NCBI GenBank assembly: GCA_026388545.1
Contig: JAPLJS010000115.1
Coordinates: 1 to 40,726, forward strand
Source: Deltaproteobacteria bacterium
GTDB lineage: Bacteria > Desulfobacterota > Syntrophia > Syntrophales > UBA2185
DNA length: 40,726 nt
Direction: 5' to 3'
Notes under the pieces: generated by a model
Told to the model about the DNA's origin: nothing
Database searches by the model: none
The model's input: the letters and a program-made list of their open reading frames with translations, nothing else
Translations under genes and position numbers: made by a program
Shown: piece after piece, positions 32,254-40,726 of the stretch
How the letters are laid out: each line of letters begins with the position of its first letter
Position numbering within the stretch: position 1 is the stretch's first letter

Positions 32254-33507
32254 ATGAAAGAAAGACAGGGCATATTTTGGGGCTGGTACATAGTCATGGG
32301 GGCATTTCTGCTGCTGAGTATCAGTTACGGAGCCCGTTACTCATTCGGCATCTTCGTAAAACCTATGTCCCTCGATTACGGCTGGTCCCGGTCGGTCATC
32401 TCACTTGGGGCTTCCATCAACATGATTATCTATTCCTTCTGTTCCATTTTTCTCGGGAGAATGCTCGATAAGGCGGCTCCGAGGTGGATTATTACAGCAG
32501 GGGCGACGATTACCTCCCTGAGCTTTTTTCTGACGAGTCTTGTCAAAACACCGCTTCAGTTTTACATCGTCTATGGACTTCTCTGCGGCGCCGGAACCGC
32601 ATGCATGGGGCTGGTTGTGATAAACTCCTCCGTAGGCAAGTGGTTCGTCAGGAAGCGGGGCCTCGCCATCGGGATTTCTACAATGGGCGTTAGTTTCGGG
32701 ACGATAGCGCTAACACCGTCCGCCGGCTATATCGTAAAGAGTTATGATTGGCAAAGAGGGTTTATTTTTTTGGCGGTTATATTTTTACTCGTCGGAGTAT
32801 CCCTCTCCCAGTTGCTGATGAGGAGGACGAATCCCGAAACCTACGGACTCTTCCCTGACGGTGACAGAAGAGAGGAGAGGGTATATAAGAATAATCCTGT
32901 TAACGGGCATCCGATGCAGCTTCCCCTCGGAATAATATTCAGGGATTTTCGCTTCTGGGTTCTGGCGGTATGCTACTCACTTGCCGTTATGGCTCTCATG
33001 TCTGTTTTTGTTCATCAGGTAGCCTATGCCCTGGATAATCAAATTGAAAATATCGTCGCCGCTTCATCTCTGGGGGTCCTCGGGGTTGGAGGTTTTTGCG
33101 GCCAATTCTTCTTTGGATGGTTCAGTGACCGGGTGAAGGATGCCAAGTACTCAGCGTTTCTGGGAATGGTCATTATGGCAGCGGGGATGGTCCTCCTGTT
33201 GAATGCGAACACGGCACAGCGTCTCTATTATTATGCTCTCATCTACGGCTTTGGCTACGGGTCATTGGCTCCTATGATGCCCATTCTCGTGGCAGATCGT
33301 TTCGGCAGGCATGTCCTGGGCTCTGTATATGGAATACTCACCTTTTTTATAGGTGTTGGGGGTGGGATTGGTCCTTTTGTGGGAGGGCTGATCTATGATA
33401 GATTTGGATCCTATACCTACGTCTGGCAGAGCAATGTTGTGGTTCTCGTTATCTGTGCCTTCCTTATTCTTATGCTCAAGCCCGGGGATGCCGTTGTAAA
33501 GAAATAA
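32254..33507 (+). CDS. MFS transporter, oxalate/formate antiporter (OFA) family
   Basis: 417 aa with about 12 hydrophobic segments. The first segment follows GWYIVMGAFLLLSISYGARYSFGIFVKPM, and LDYGWSRSVISLGASINMIIYSF fits the OFA subfamily. Between helices 2 and 3 is GRMLDKAAPRWI, a degenerate MFS G-x3-D-R/K loop, and the second-half counterpart is GWFSDRVKDAKY. The cytosolic loop between helices 6 and 7 is about residues 190-220. Transported compound unknown; OFA members move small monocarboxylates or oxalate/formate. No RBS is evident at ATG 32254, and a peptide-like leader ATG at 32243 ends after four codons. It is unlinked to adjacent operons. Confidence 0.88.
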   Translation: MKERQGIFWGWYIVMGAFLLLSISYGARYSFGIFVKPMSLDYGWSRSVISLGASINMIIYSFCSIFLGRMLDKAAPRWIITAGATITSLSFFLTSLVKTPLQFYIVYGLLCGAGTACMGLVVINSSVGKWFVRKRGLAIGISTMGVSFGTIALTPSAGYIVKSYDWQRGFIFLAVIFLLVGVSLSQLLMRRTNPETYGLFPDGDRREERVYKNNPVNGHPMQLPLGIIFRDFRFWVLAVCYSLAVMALMSVFVHQVAYALDNQIENIVAASSLGVLGVGGFCGQFFFGWFSDRVKDAKYSAFLGMVIMAAGMVLLLNANTAQRLYYYALIYGFGYGSLAPMMPILVADRFGRHVLGSVYGILTFFIGVGGGIGPFVGGLIYDRFGSYTYVWQSNVVVLVICAFLILMLKPGDAVVKK

Positions 33508-33593
33508 AAAACCACTGATTACTGTCCCGGAGCTTGAGATTTATCCTCAAAGGCGCATCGAAACACTATCGATATGCTTATATAAAAGTGCAG

Positions 33594-33620
33594 ACCTCTA
33601 AATTAAAATGTGGTACAAAT
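33594..33620. repeat. Copy of a short intergenic sequence
   Basis: ACCTCTAAATTAAAATGTGGTAC (about 33594-33616) resembles CTCTGATTTAAAATATGGTAC near 771-791 (and more loosely 992-1010). It may be a dispersed element or a shared promoter-proximal motif. Confidence 0.35.
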
Positions 33621-33681
33621 AACGTACGTAGGTCGATTAAGGCGATCAATGACTAAAGTTTCAGTACAGAATGGAGGAGGC

Positions 33682-34173
33682 ATGAGTAAGGTTCTTGCGT
33701 TTCGGAGACCTGATGAAAATTGTGCAAACTGCTGGTATTATACGCCTCATCGTAAAGATTATATAGGTCATGATTTTCCTCCCACTGGCTATTGCCGGCA
33801 TCCTGATCGTACAAAAGACTCCTATCCAGTTTGTCATCCGTTGATTGAACGGTTGGGTATACAGTGTGATCCGCGTCAGTGGTGTCCCAAATACGTTACT
33901 ATTGATTCACCTGAAATGAAGAAATTACAGTTTATTTCAGCTGTTAAATTTTTGCTGTTATGTATGCAGTATCGGTTAAGGGATTCTATTGAGGGTATAG
34001 AAAAAGCTTATGAATACAGGGAATTGGTAGATCAATTTTATCTGGAAAATAAGAAACTCATGACTATCAATCAGTACAAAGCAGCAAAAAGAGATTCTGG
34101 ATATTTTGTTACGTTAATTGAAGAAACTATTCACTATTATAAAAAAATGAGTAAGAACCGAAGGCAGTTATAG
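33682..34173 (+). CDS. Cysteine-rich protein of unknown function
   Basis: 163 aa from ATG 33682, where GAATGGAGGAGGC is an ideal RBS; an upstream start at 33610 is unsupported. Residues 10-70 hold a cysteine cluster CANC, GYCRHP, YPVCHP, IQCDPRQWCPKY (seven Cys: 12, 15, 36, 49, 60, 67 region), resembling HiPIP-like or zinc-binding small domains that end in WCPxY. The rest (70-163) is helical with RLRDSIEGIEKAYEYRELVDQFYL and a basic C-terminus. It may be a metalloprotein; no partner gene is near. The family was not recognised. Confidence 0.7.
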   Translation: MSKVLAFRRPDENCANCWYYTPHRKDYIGHDFPPTGYCRHPDRTKDSYPVCHPLIERLGIQCDPRQWCPKYVTIDSPEMKKLQFISAVKFLLLCMQYRLRDSIEGIEKAYEYRELVDQFYLENKKLMTINQYKAAKRDSGYFVTLIEETIHYYKKMSKNRRQL

Positions 34174-34235
34174 AAAGATAAAACGTTGATACTGAACCAG
34201 AGATAGAAAGTCATGCGAGATATTGTATGTGCTTT

Positions 34236-35906
34236 TTAGGCAAGTTGATTTCCACCATTAAGTTTTTCGTACACTTTTATATACTTGCCAACCATGATGT
34301 TTAAATCATACTTCTGCCTCGTTTCTCTCATAATCCTTTTTATTTGCTGTTCCTTTATTTCCAGGGATTTTCTGTGGAATTGAACACTTTTATTTAATCC
34401 ATACCATAGACCACCTGAATCATAATCCTGAAAGAGAAATCCATTTCCTTCATCCTGAGAAGCACCATCGATCATCAAATTCATCTCTTTTATTTTGTCA
34501 TGATAACCGCCGGTGTCACGATTCGTTGCCGTAGCCCCGAATATATTCCCGAGCTGATCTATCTGTCCACAGGGCTCATACAGAGAGGCGCCAAAGACGT
34601 CGCTGGCAGCTGCATAACCGAGCGTGGAGAGTTCCTCGCTGAAGTGCTGGTATATTATCTTTCCTCCGGATGCGCATGCGATTCTTCCTAGGATCTCTTC
34701 ATGGTTACGATCACGCCCAACACCGTCACCGACGATAGCTATCTGGACATCAGCATTCTCTATGACAAATTTCAGGGCAATATCTTCCAGGAGTTCAACA
34801 CCTTTTTGCGATGGATCCAATCTGGACGGCCAGTAGAGGAGAATCGCCCCGGAATTAACCATGAGGCCTGTCCTTTTCTGAAACTCTATGAGGTTTTCCT
34901 TTTTTGCCGCGATAATATCGTCTTCGGGACCATAGTTTCTTACAAGATGATTACATCGCTCAGGATAGAGGCCTGGAGATGGTGCATTTATGATTGCCAG
35001 TGCCGCACCCTGATAGTACTTCGCCTTAACCTCCTGTCTGATACTGGGAGAAATAATGGGTCTGTCCAAGAAATAATCGTCAATGATCTCTTTGAGGAAT
35101 TTTTCGCCAACAAAATTTATCAGGGTTGCATTCTTGATTGCTGTAGCCTGACTGTCAATGCACCTTTTCCCGTGTTCTTCAGAAAAAAAGATATTCCATA
35201 CTAAACTGTCAATATCCACACCAAAAAGCATTTCCGGGGGAATGTGGCCTGTATGAATGTTATGAATGGTATGGAGAACCGGACATCCTCTCAATTTCGC
35301 GTAGGCGGTTATAGCACCACCCGCCATCCAATCATGGCTGTGGAGAATCAATCTCCCTCCGTTTTTGGCGCGAACATTTTTTATAATGTTGTTGACAATT
35401 CCTTTTTGAAACTCAGCGGCATTTAATATGGGATCGCCCGCATAGGCACTTGGTAGATTTGCGAAAATGGATGAACTGACCAAGTGGACCTTATCCGGAT
35501 CAATCTTGTGTCTGATTTCCTGCCACTTATCTTCATCTACATTGCTTTCTTTCTGAAATCTTTTTTTCAGATTAAGCGTAGCAAGGTGGCACTCGATTCC
35601 CCTCGCCCTGAGCCCCTCGCATAGCGCAGAAACAACCTCCCCTAGGCCGCCGGACTTACAGGAAATGTACCTGGCAAGTGTTCCCATCTCATCAGGCAGT
35701 CTTCCCGTTTCAGGAGTTACAAGTAATACAGCCGTTTTTGCAGTCTTTTTTAAGACCTCAAAACCATAAATGGACTTTATCCTTTTCAACGGTTCATTGT
35801 ATACGCGTCGAGCGATTCGTTGTTTTCTGAAATTATCCGGATTATTGATGACTTTCCGGTTCTTAAGGGAAAAAATCGCCTTAGGTTTGTACAATACTCT
35901 TTCCAC
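34236..35906 (-). CDS. Glycogen/starch synthase-like glycosyltransferase (GT5)
   Basis: About 556 aa. Start is uncertain: GTG 35906 or TTG 35912, since a stop lies just upstream and no good RBS is visible. The N-terminal Rossmann half has the GT5 substrate loop KSGGLGEVVSALCEGLRARG (K-x-G-G-L-x-x-V), and HSHDWMAG and LHTIHNIHTGHIP match the family. The C-terminal half has WPSRLDPSQKGVELL and GASLYEPCGQIDQLGNIFGATA, the EPCGxxQL nucleotide-sugar site. GT5 enzymes extend alpha-1,4-glucan from ADP- or UDP-glucose. An unusual basic N-terminal extension of about 60 residues (KAIFSLKNRKVINN...) precedes the first Rossmann strand. No glgB/glgC/glgP is nearby. Confidence 0.85.
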   Translation of the reverse strand: MERVLYKPKAIFSLKNRKVINNPDNFRKQRIARRVYNEPLKRIKSIYGFEVLKKTAKTAVLLVTPETGRLPDEMGTLARYISCKSGGLGEVVSALCEGLRARGIECHLATLNLKKRFQKESNVDEDKWQEIRHKIDPDKVHLVSSSIFANLPSAYAGDPILNAAEFQKGIVNNIIKNVRAKNGGRLILHSHDWMAGGAITAYAKLRGCPVLHTIHNIHTGHIPPEMLFGVDIDSLVWNIFFSEEHGKRCIDSQATAIKNATLINFVGEKFLKEIIDDYFLDRPIISPSIRQEVKAKYYQGAALAIINAPSPGLYPERCNHLVRNYGPEDDIIAAKKENLIEFQKRTGLMVNSGAILLYWPSRLDPSQKGVELLEDIALKFVIENADVQIAIVGDGVGRDRNHEEILGRIACASGGKIIYQHFSEELSTLGYAAASDVFGASLYEPCGQIDQLGNIFGATATNRDTGGYHDKIKEMNLMIDGASQDEGNGFLFQDYDSGGLWYGLNKSVQFHRKSLEIKEQQIKRIMRETRQKYDLNIMVGKYIKVYEKLNGGNQLA

Positions 35907-35912
35907 GAACAA

Positions 35913-36469
35913 TCGCTTTCACATATGTCTTGAATTCGAAAGTATACTGAACAGCCTTCATTCTTGTCTTGATCAACATGTAATGTAGTTTGCACTTTAT
36001 ATGCCATACGGGGAAAAGATAGTACGCGTCATTGATAAAATGATAATATAGTTTATATAACAACTAGTTAGATAGTAAAGGCGAAAGTAGTTGATTGATT
36101 AACGCAATCCAAGAAACTCTAAAGAATGACAATATCTTGACAATTGTATGACAATTATTTGATGATTCGTTGTCGCCGTTGAATGATGCGTTATGATTAT
36201 TTTCGAGATTAACATCTTTCATGATGGGGCGAAGCACTGCTCATTTTTTACTGAACTGTTAACGCAGGAGGTCGGGGTGGTGGTTTTATCGCACTATCAG
36301 CCGTTTTTAATATTTAGCTTGTTTCACGCAGTTTATATCCAGAGGAATGAGAAGCTGCTCCTTGAAAGATTAAAAAGTCACCTCAAGAAGTATTGCGGGA
36401 TAGGTAAAATCATCGATAATTAAATAGGGACTTATCAAAAAAAAGAAGAGAGTTTCCTTGCACAGGATT
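35913..36469. other. AT-rich intergenic stretch
   Basis: Between two minus-strand genes. A 76-codon plus-strand frame (36193-36423) has no RBS and hydrophobic, phase-shifted composition, so it is not called. No promoter or terminator stands out. Confidence 0.4.
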
Positions 36470-36880
36470 CTATTTGTTGTCTTTTAAAACGGAATCTATT
36501 TTGGCTATCAATTCTTCCGGTGATACAGGCTTGGCGATGAACTGTCTCCCCCCGATAACCCCTTCCTGTGATTGCACCTCGCTTCGGGAAGCTATGGCAG
36601 TAACGAAGAGTACGGGGATGCTTTTTGTTTTCGGGTTATCAAGGAGCATGCCCGCAATCTGACCGCCGTTCATTTCGGGCATGATGATATCCAGAAGAAC
36701 GAGGTCGGGGCATTCTTTTGAAACCATAATCAAGCCGCTTGAACTATCTGTGGTCGTCAAAACTTCATATTTGCCTGTTTTTTCAAGGTTGAGTTTGACA
36801 AAAAAGCAGAAGTCTTCTTCGTCATCGATGAGTAATATTTTTATTTTACGTTGAGATTCCGGTTTGATTGCATCGCTCAT
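36470..36880 (-). CDS. Single-domain response regulator (CheY-like)
   Basis: 136 aa from ATG 36880, which has AAAGGATG upstream; ATG 36910 would add ten residues. Only a receiver domain is present: acidic pair DDEED, phospho-accepting Asp in LVLLDIIMPEMNGG, Thr in VLFVTA, Lys in FIAKPVSPEEL. There is no output domain. It follows the HEAT-repeat gene by about 50 nt in the same direction, suggesting that it acts with that protein or with a distant histidine kinase (none is in the window). Confidence 0.92.
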   Translation of the reverse strand: MSDAIKPESQRKIKILLIDDEEDFCFFVKLNLEKTGKYEVLTTTDSSSGLIMVSKECPDLVLLDIIMPEMNGGQIAGMLLDNPKTKSIPVLFVTAIASRSEVQSQEGVIGGRQFIAKPVSPEELIAKIDSVLKDNK

Positions 36881-36931
36881 ATCAGCATCCTTTTCCTGAG
36901 TAGCGTTCATACAGTTCCATTTTAAAAAAGA

Positions 36932-39172
36932 TCAGCCTTTACTCATGATCCTGCCGACAGCCTTCCCCGCGGCAGCTTTCACTGTTTGATGATAGGACTT
37001 GAAACTGAGAAAACCGCTTTGTTTACTAACCTCGGTCAGAAACGGTAATGCCTCGCTGTCCCCAATGTTTCCCAAGGCCAGACAGATCTTTTCCTGCAGA
37101 TCGATTTTTACATCATCCGGTAAAGTATGTTTAGATTTAAACAGCTCAATGAGCGGCTTTACGGCATCACGGTATTTCAAAGAGCCCAATGTGGTTACGA
37201 TACTTGATTTGAGAAGGTCGTCGCATTTCGGCAGCGCGTCCAAAAGAACTTCTCCCCTTTGGCCGCCTCCAATATTACTGATACTTTTCAGTACTTCTCT
37301 CTGAACACGGTGATCATCGTGAACCAGAAGTTGTGCGAGAATTTTCGTATGCCCTTCACTTCCAACTCTGCCTAAGAGGCGCGCCAGATTTCTCGTGTAA
37401 TACCAGGGAGCGTCTTGATCGATCCTCGCTATTACGGCTCGAGAGGCAACGGGTCCCATTTCAGGTATCAGGTTCAAAATAAGGATACGCTCCGAGCTGT
37501 CTTCACATTCCTTCAACATATCCAGAAGGCGGTTTATCGAAAACTCAGACATCATGACCAGAAGTCGTCCTGCTTCTTTTCGTTTATCATTTTTATTAGT
37601 ACGGAATTCATCTATGAGGATGTCAAGTATGTCGTCAGATGCGATTTTCCTTATCGAGTCAGATGCTACTGATTTAATTTCCTCATTTTTTTTAATCTGA
37701 TCGGAACTAATGAGGCGGAAAGTATCAATGATGGGATGACTATCAATAAAGCGCTGATTCCGTATCTGGCTTTGAGCAAGATCGCTCAGGTGAGTACAGA
37801 TAGATTTGTAGGCTAAAGTAGATGAGGTTTCAAATTGTATCCATTCAATCAGCTTGTTTGAAAGCCGGGTTAGTATATCTGCTCGCTGTTCCAAAGGAAG
37901 TTTTTCAAGAATTCCCGCTAATGCCTCCGATGATTCAGCCCGAATGTTGTTGTTTTCGCTGAGCAGCTTGTTGCTTAATCCGTTAATGATCGCTTCAGCT
38001 GTATCGCTTTCACCTTCAGCAAAGAGATCTTGCACTATTCCGGGCGAATATTTGGAAATGCTTTCGTCCGGGACGTCCCCCTCAAGTTTACTTAATATAC
38101 TGCTGCCTTTTTCTTTGAGATAGCTGATTTTCTTTTGCTTTTCTTCCTCTTCGATGGTTCGTTTCTCTTGAATCTGTCGCTGTAATTCGATTCCTTTATC
38201 GGTACTCATAACTTGCTGATAGGCTTGCTGAACGGATGCGATTCTCGGGTCGTCAGTGCCTTTATTTGCCAAACTTACAACATCCAACGCCTGTTGTATT
38301 TTACCGGCTACCGTCTCAAACTTTTCAAAGTCCATCCTACGGACAATATCGCCGAAAAGTCGATTATCGAGAAAACTTTCAATATTTTGCGTCAGAGTCA
38401 TGGCAATAAGTTCGGGATCCATATCTGAGATGTATCCGGCAACCAGTTGGGAGATTTTTTCCTTGTCGGCGTTTTCTGAAATTTTATCCAGAGTGCGCAA
38501 CATATGCAGCATTCCTTCAGACAATTTAGCACTTGAGGCATCGCCGTCTTTTCCAGTAATATTCTGCATACCGGATTGGAATATACGGGAGACCCATTCG
38601 GGATCTTTTGCCATTTCCTTCATTTTTTGAGAATCTAAAGTGGCGTTTGGATCTTCAGAAGTAATATATTTAACAATATCTTCATCCTTTATATCAAGGC
38701 TCGCCACGAATTGGTGGTCCTGATCCTTTGTAATATAAATCTTTTGATTGAAAAGAATGTGAGGCATTTTTCCCTCAGAGATGATCTGCTCCAATCCCCC
38801 TTCCTTTTTTACCTCATCCGGTTTCTTACTCATTATTTCCAGGAAAGGCATGAGTTCACTTGCATCCATCCCTCTCATAAAAGTGAGACTCTTGATCCCC
38901 CAGTTGAACATTAACATGAGAAAGATCGCAACCTGCGGTTTTCCTCTATGTTTTTGACTTAGCGGTTCCCCGGAGATGAGGAGATTCCTGTCCGTCTCGG
39001 CAAAGCTTACGGATTCCTCTTGCTCAAAAATTGCCTGAAAGGTTTCATACAGCTTCTCGATGGTGTTTATGATCATTGCATTTGTTGCCGGGTAGAGGCG
39101 TAGATTGATTATCGCTGTGTTCATAATGACCAAAGTGTCGATAGCTTTTTCTTGACTTCCCGGGTTGGTCAT
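36932..39172 (-). CDS. HEAT-repeat protein of unknown function
   Basis: About 746 aa from ATG 39172; the upstream ATG 39187 is read through the RBS (AGGAGGGAAAG), so 39172 is preferred. The N-terminal 250 residues carry no clear motif (LRLYPATNAMIINTIEKLYETFQAIFEQ, a helical segment; GPMGWGIKSLTF is absent, but a LMFNWGIKSLTFMRGM block is seen). From about residue 560 HEAT-like repeats are visible (SRAVIARIDQDAPWYYTRNLARLLGRVGSEGHTKILAQLLVHDDHRVQREVLKSISNIGGG ... and AVKPLIELFKSKH). No catalytic residues. Such proteins act as scaffolds in Desulfobacterota signalling; the paired receiver protein supports that. Confidence 0.75.
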   Translation of the reverse strand: MTNPGSQEKAIDTLVIMNTAIINLRLYPATNAMIINTIEKLYETFQAIFEQEESVSFAETDRNLLISGEPLSQKHRGKPQVAIFLMLMFNWGIKSLTFMRGMDASELMPFLEIMSKKPDEVKKEGGLEQIISEGKMPHILFNQKIYITKDQDHQFVASLDIKDEDIVKYITSEDPNATLDSQKMKEMAKDPEWVSRIFQSGMQNITGKDGDASSAKLSEGMLHMLRTLDKISENADKEKISQLVAGYISDMDPELIAMTLTQNIESFLDNRLFGDIVRRMDFEKFETVAGKIQQALDVVSLANKGTDDPRIASVQQAYQQVMSTDKGIELQRQIQEKRTIEEEEKQKKISYLKEKGSSILSKLEGDVPDESISKYSPGIVQDLFAEGESDTAEAIINGLSNKLLSENNNIRAESSEALAGILEKLPLEQRADILTRLSNKLIEWIQFETSSTLAYKSICTHLSDLAQSQIRNQRFIDSHPIIDTFRLISSDQIKKNEEIKSVASDSIRKIASDDILDILIDEFRTNKNDKRKEAGRLLVMMSEFSINRLLDMLKECEDSSERILILNLIPEMGPVASRAVIARIDQDAPWYYTRNLARLLGRVGSEGHTKILAQLLVHDDHRVQREVLKSISNIGGGQRGEVLLDALPKCDDLLKSSIVTTLGSLKYRDAVKPLIELFKSKHTLPDDVKIDLQEKICLALGNIGDSEALPFLTEVSKQSGFLSFKSYHQTVKAAAGKAVGRIMSKG

Positions 39173-39314
39173 TCTTTCCCTCCTCATGAAACGTTTTTGA
39201 TTGTCACGACCTTAATGGTGTCTCCAGTCGAGTTGTTCCAAACATTTTGCTAATTATATCAAATATATTCGTATTTGTCTTCTTAAATTGCACAAAATGC
39301 ATCGGATAAAATGG

Positions 39315-39917
39315 TCATATGCCTTTTAGATGATTGGTATCGTTGAATATTGAAATGATGCCTTTCCCATTGTCAAACTCCACAACGGTTTTTGATGCCA
39401 CATCTACGCGCAACTCCCTGGCATGCGACAGATCAAGGTTTTGAATTTTGCAGAGAATAGTCATGATGGTCATGCTGTGGGAAACGACAAGGTAGTTTTT
39501 CGAGTTTTCGATGATCTTTTCGATGGCGCTCCACGCACGTATCTGCAGGTCTTGGAGGGATTCTCCGTTCGGCATGGCAACGGAAGCAGGATCAAGGAAC
39601 CACTGTTTGAGGAAGGGGAGATGGTTGGCCTTCAACTCTTCTATCGTTACATTTTCAAAATCCCCGTGGTTCATTTCCTGGAGTTTGTTATCAAGCGCTA
39701 TTGCTGTAGTATGATATTTACCGATAGCCTTGGCGGTCTGATAAGCGCGTTTTAACGGACTTGATACTATGCTCGCTATTGGTTCATTTTTCAGAGACTC
39801 TGCAAGTTTTTCTGCCTGAATACGGCCATTGTCATTCAGCTCTGTGTCGGTTGTCCCCTGTACCCTGTTTTCTCTGTTCGACTGAGTTTCTCCGTGCCTG
39901 ACCAGAATTAGCTTCAA
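39315..39917 (-). CDS. Histidine phosphatase family protein (phosphoglycerate-mutase-like)
   Basis: 200 aa from TTG 39917, which has GGAGGT seven bases upstream; a GTG at 39935 in frame is less favoured. The active-site LVRHGETQSNRENRVQG (RHGE), SSPLKRAYQTA, LQEMNHGDFENVTIEELK, LDPASVAMPNGESLQDLQIRAW and VVSHSMTIMTILC (second catalytic His) are complete. Members include cobalamin-pathway CobC and phosphoglycerate mutase-like phosphatases; the PNGESLQDL segment favours a small-molecule phosphatase. It begins 18 nt after the hrpA stop, on the same strand. Confidence 0.88.
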   Translation of the reverse strand: MKLILVRHGETQSNRENRVQGTTDTELNDNGRIQAEKLAESLKNEPIASIVSSPLKRAYQTAKAIGKYHTTAIALDNKLQEMNHGDFENVTIEELKANHLPFLKQWFLDPASVAMPNGESLQDLQIRAWSAIEKIIENSKNYLVVSHSMTIMTILCKIQNLDLSHARELRVDVASKTVVEFDNGKGIISIFNDTNHLKGI

Positions 39918-39935
39918 TGCAATACCTCCACCCAC

Positions 39936-40726
39936 TCAAACGATGCGTTCAATTTCCTGTACTTTCTTTTCGAGGCGCTTTCGCGATATGGGAAACGCAG
40001 TCTTTATTTCCTGGGCAAATACCGATACCTTGTATTCCTCGATCATCCAGCGAAATTCCTCAAGAGCTCTCAATTTTTCTTCTGATGCCACAGGGCTGAT
40101 GTTCTTTATCATATCTTGAAGTTTATCGGAAAAGATATTTACCTCAGCGGTCTTCAAATATGCCTTTTCCAGATGAACGATCCCTCTTTCCGCTCGAACA
40201 GTAATAGCCTTTAGATAGCGTATGATGTGGCTTAACTTCTCTTCATCATAGTGCATCAAAAAATCATGGGGCATTAAATTATTCAGATCCTGCCTTATAT
40301 ATGACAGATATTGCACAGCCGGTTTGTTAAAACGGTTTACTTTTTCCATGTTTTGAAAATATGTAAGCGTATCATAGGTGGACTTTAAAAGGGGTTTGAT
40401 TTTGTGTAATATCTCTTGGCCCGCGGGGAGAATTTGCCGGGCAACCCTTTTGGTATGGTCGATAAAGGCATCATGCGTTCTGATATTTCTGCAAAAGAGA
40501 TCATGTACCACTTTTTCAAATAGTGCAATTTCAAATTTCCGTGCACCACCGAATGCATCAGCCCACTTCTTAAGATCCCCCGAAAGGGTAATAGCCTTTT
40601 TCAAATACTTCAACTCTTCCTTGAAATAAATCGTGTATAAAACGGTAATGCCTTTATTATGCGATACTTCAGCCTCACGTTTGCTCTTGAATAAACGGAC
40701 ATGGACGCATCCTTCCCCGGCTTCGA
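39936..40726 (-). CDS. hrpA: ATP-dependent RNA helicase HrpA, C-terminal part (cut by window edge)
   Basis: The last about 263 residues of a larger protein; the frame stays open to the window end (it reads EAGEGCVHVRLFKSKREAEV at the edge), so no start is expected here. The DUF3418-like C-terminal domain of HrpA is recognised from VRLFKSKREAEV..., LYTIYFKEELKYLKKAI, ARKFEIALFEKVVHDLFC and, near the end, EEFRWMIEEYKVSVFAQEIKTAFPISRKRLEKKVQEI, which matches the HrpA EEYRVSLFAQELGT-type terminus. HrpA is a DEAH-box RNA helicase that rescues stalled ribosomes; the helicase core lies outside the window. Confidence 0.88.
   Translation of the reverse strand, partial: EAGEGCVHVRLFKSKREAEVSHNKGITVLYTIYFKEELKYLKKAITLSGDLKKWADAFGGARKFEIALFEKVVHDLFCRNIRTHDAFIDHTKRVARQILPAGQEILHKIKPLLKSTYDTLTYFQNMEKVNRFNKPAVQYLSYIRQDLNNLMPHDFLMHYDEEKLSHIIRYLKAITVRAERGIVHLEKAYLKTAEVNIFSDKLQDMIKNISPVASEEKLRALEEFRWMIEEYKVSVFAQEIKTAFPISRKRLEKKVQEIERIV

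Noticed and set aside
36193-36423. 76-codon plus-strand frame between GT5 and the receiver gene
   Set aside because: No RBS, hydrophobic-aromatic composition, no recognisable domain, no neighbour on that strand.

Overview
The window looks like chromosomal DNA from a Desulfobacterota-type (deltaproteobacterial, Syntrophales-like) bacterium. This is inferred from gene content: a complete recC-recB-recD set, GTP-dependent PEP carboxykinase, a pyrK-pyrD class 1B dihydroorotate dehydrogenase, a lone mannose-family EIIA, a DUF4384 lipoprotein-like gene, HEAT-repeat/receiver signalling genes, and many dispersed palindromic repeats. No rRNA, tRNA, CRISPR array or complete insertion sequence was seen.

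Layout. 1-3.1 kb (minus strand): a damaged metallo-hydrolase gene, two small cyclic-nucleotide-binding-fold proteins without a DNA-binding domain, and a cold-shock protein with a long leader. 3.1-12.2 kb (minus): recD, recB and recC; recB carries in-frame palindromic repeats and is separated from recD by a tandem array of the same repeat family. 12.3-14.6 kb (minus): Nudix hydrolase and pckG, the latter behind a clear sigma70-type promoter. 15-19.6 kb (plus): PTS EIIA, rimI, pyrK, pyrD, a secreted DUF4384 protein and a metallo-hydrolase. 19.7-20.9 kb (minus): a four-S1-domain RNA-binding protein.

21.4-31.3 kb is a defence island. A minus-strand WYL regulator faces a plus-strand series: a 65-aa protein, a RelB/RelE-type toxin-antitoxin pair, a 103-aa protein, a decayed repeat copy, a 203-aa protein related to the 103-aa one, an McrB-like AAA+ NTPase, an McrC-like PD-(D/E)XK nuclease (DUF2357/COG1700 type), and a 1141-aa TM0106-type protein that joins an Fe-S RecB/Cas4-like nuclease, a DEDD exonuclease and a Dna2/Upf1-like helicase. 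The small paralogous proteins, their tandem duplication, and an McrB homologue without its own recognition domain make this the most novel part of the window. The proposed working model is that the 203-aa protein supplies recognition, McrB-like and McrC-like proteins move on and cut DNA, and the helicase-nuclease degrades it. The island ends with what looks like the first ~25 codons of an ADP-ribosylglycohydrolase.

31.7-40.7 kb: HU DNA-binding protein with a strong terminator, an OFA-family MFS transporter, a cysteine-rich protein of unknown function, a GT5 glycogen-synthase-like enzyme, a HEAT-repeat protein with a single-domain response regulator, a histidine phosphatase, and the C-terminal end of an HrpA RNA helicase that runs off the window edge.
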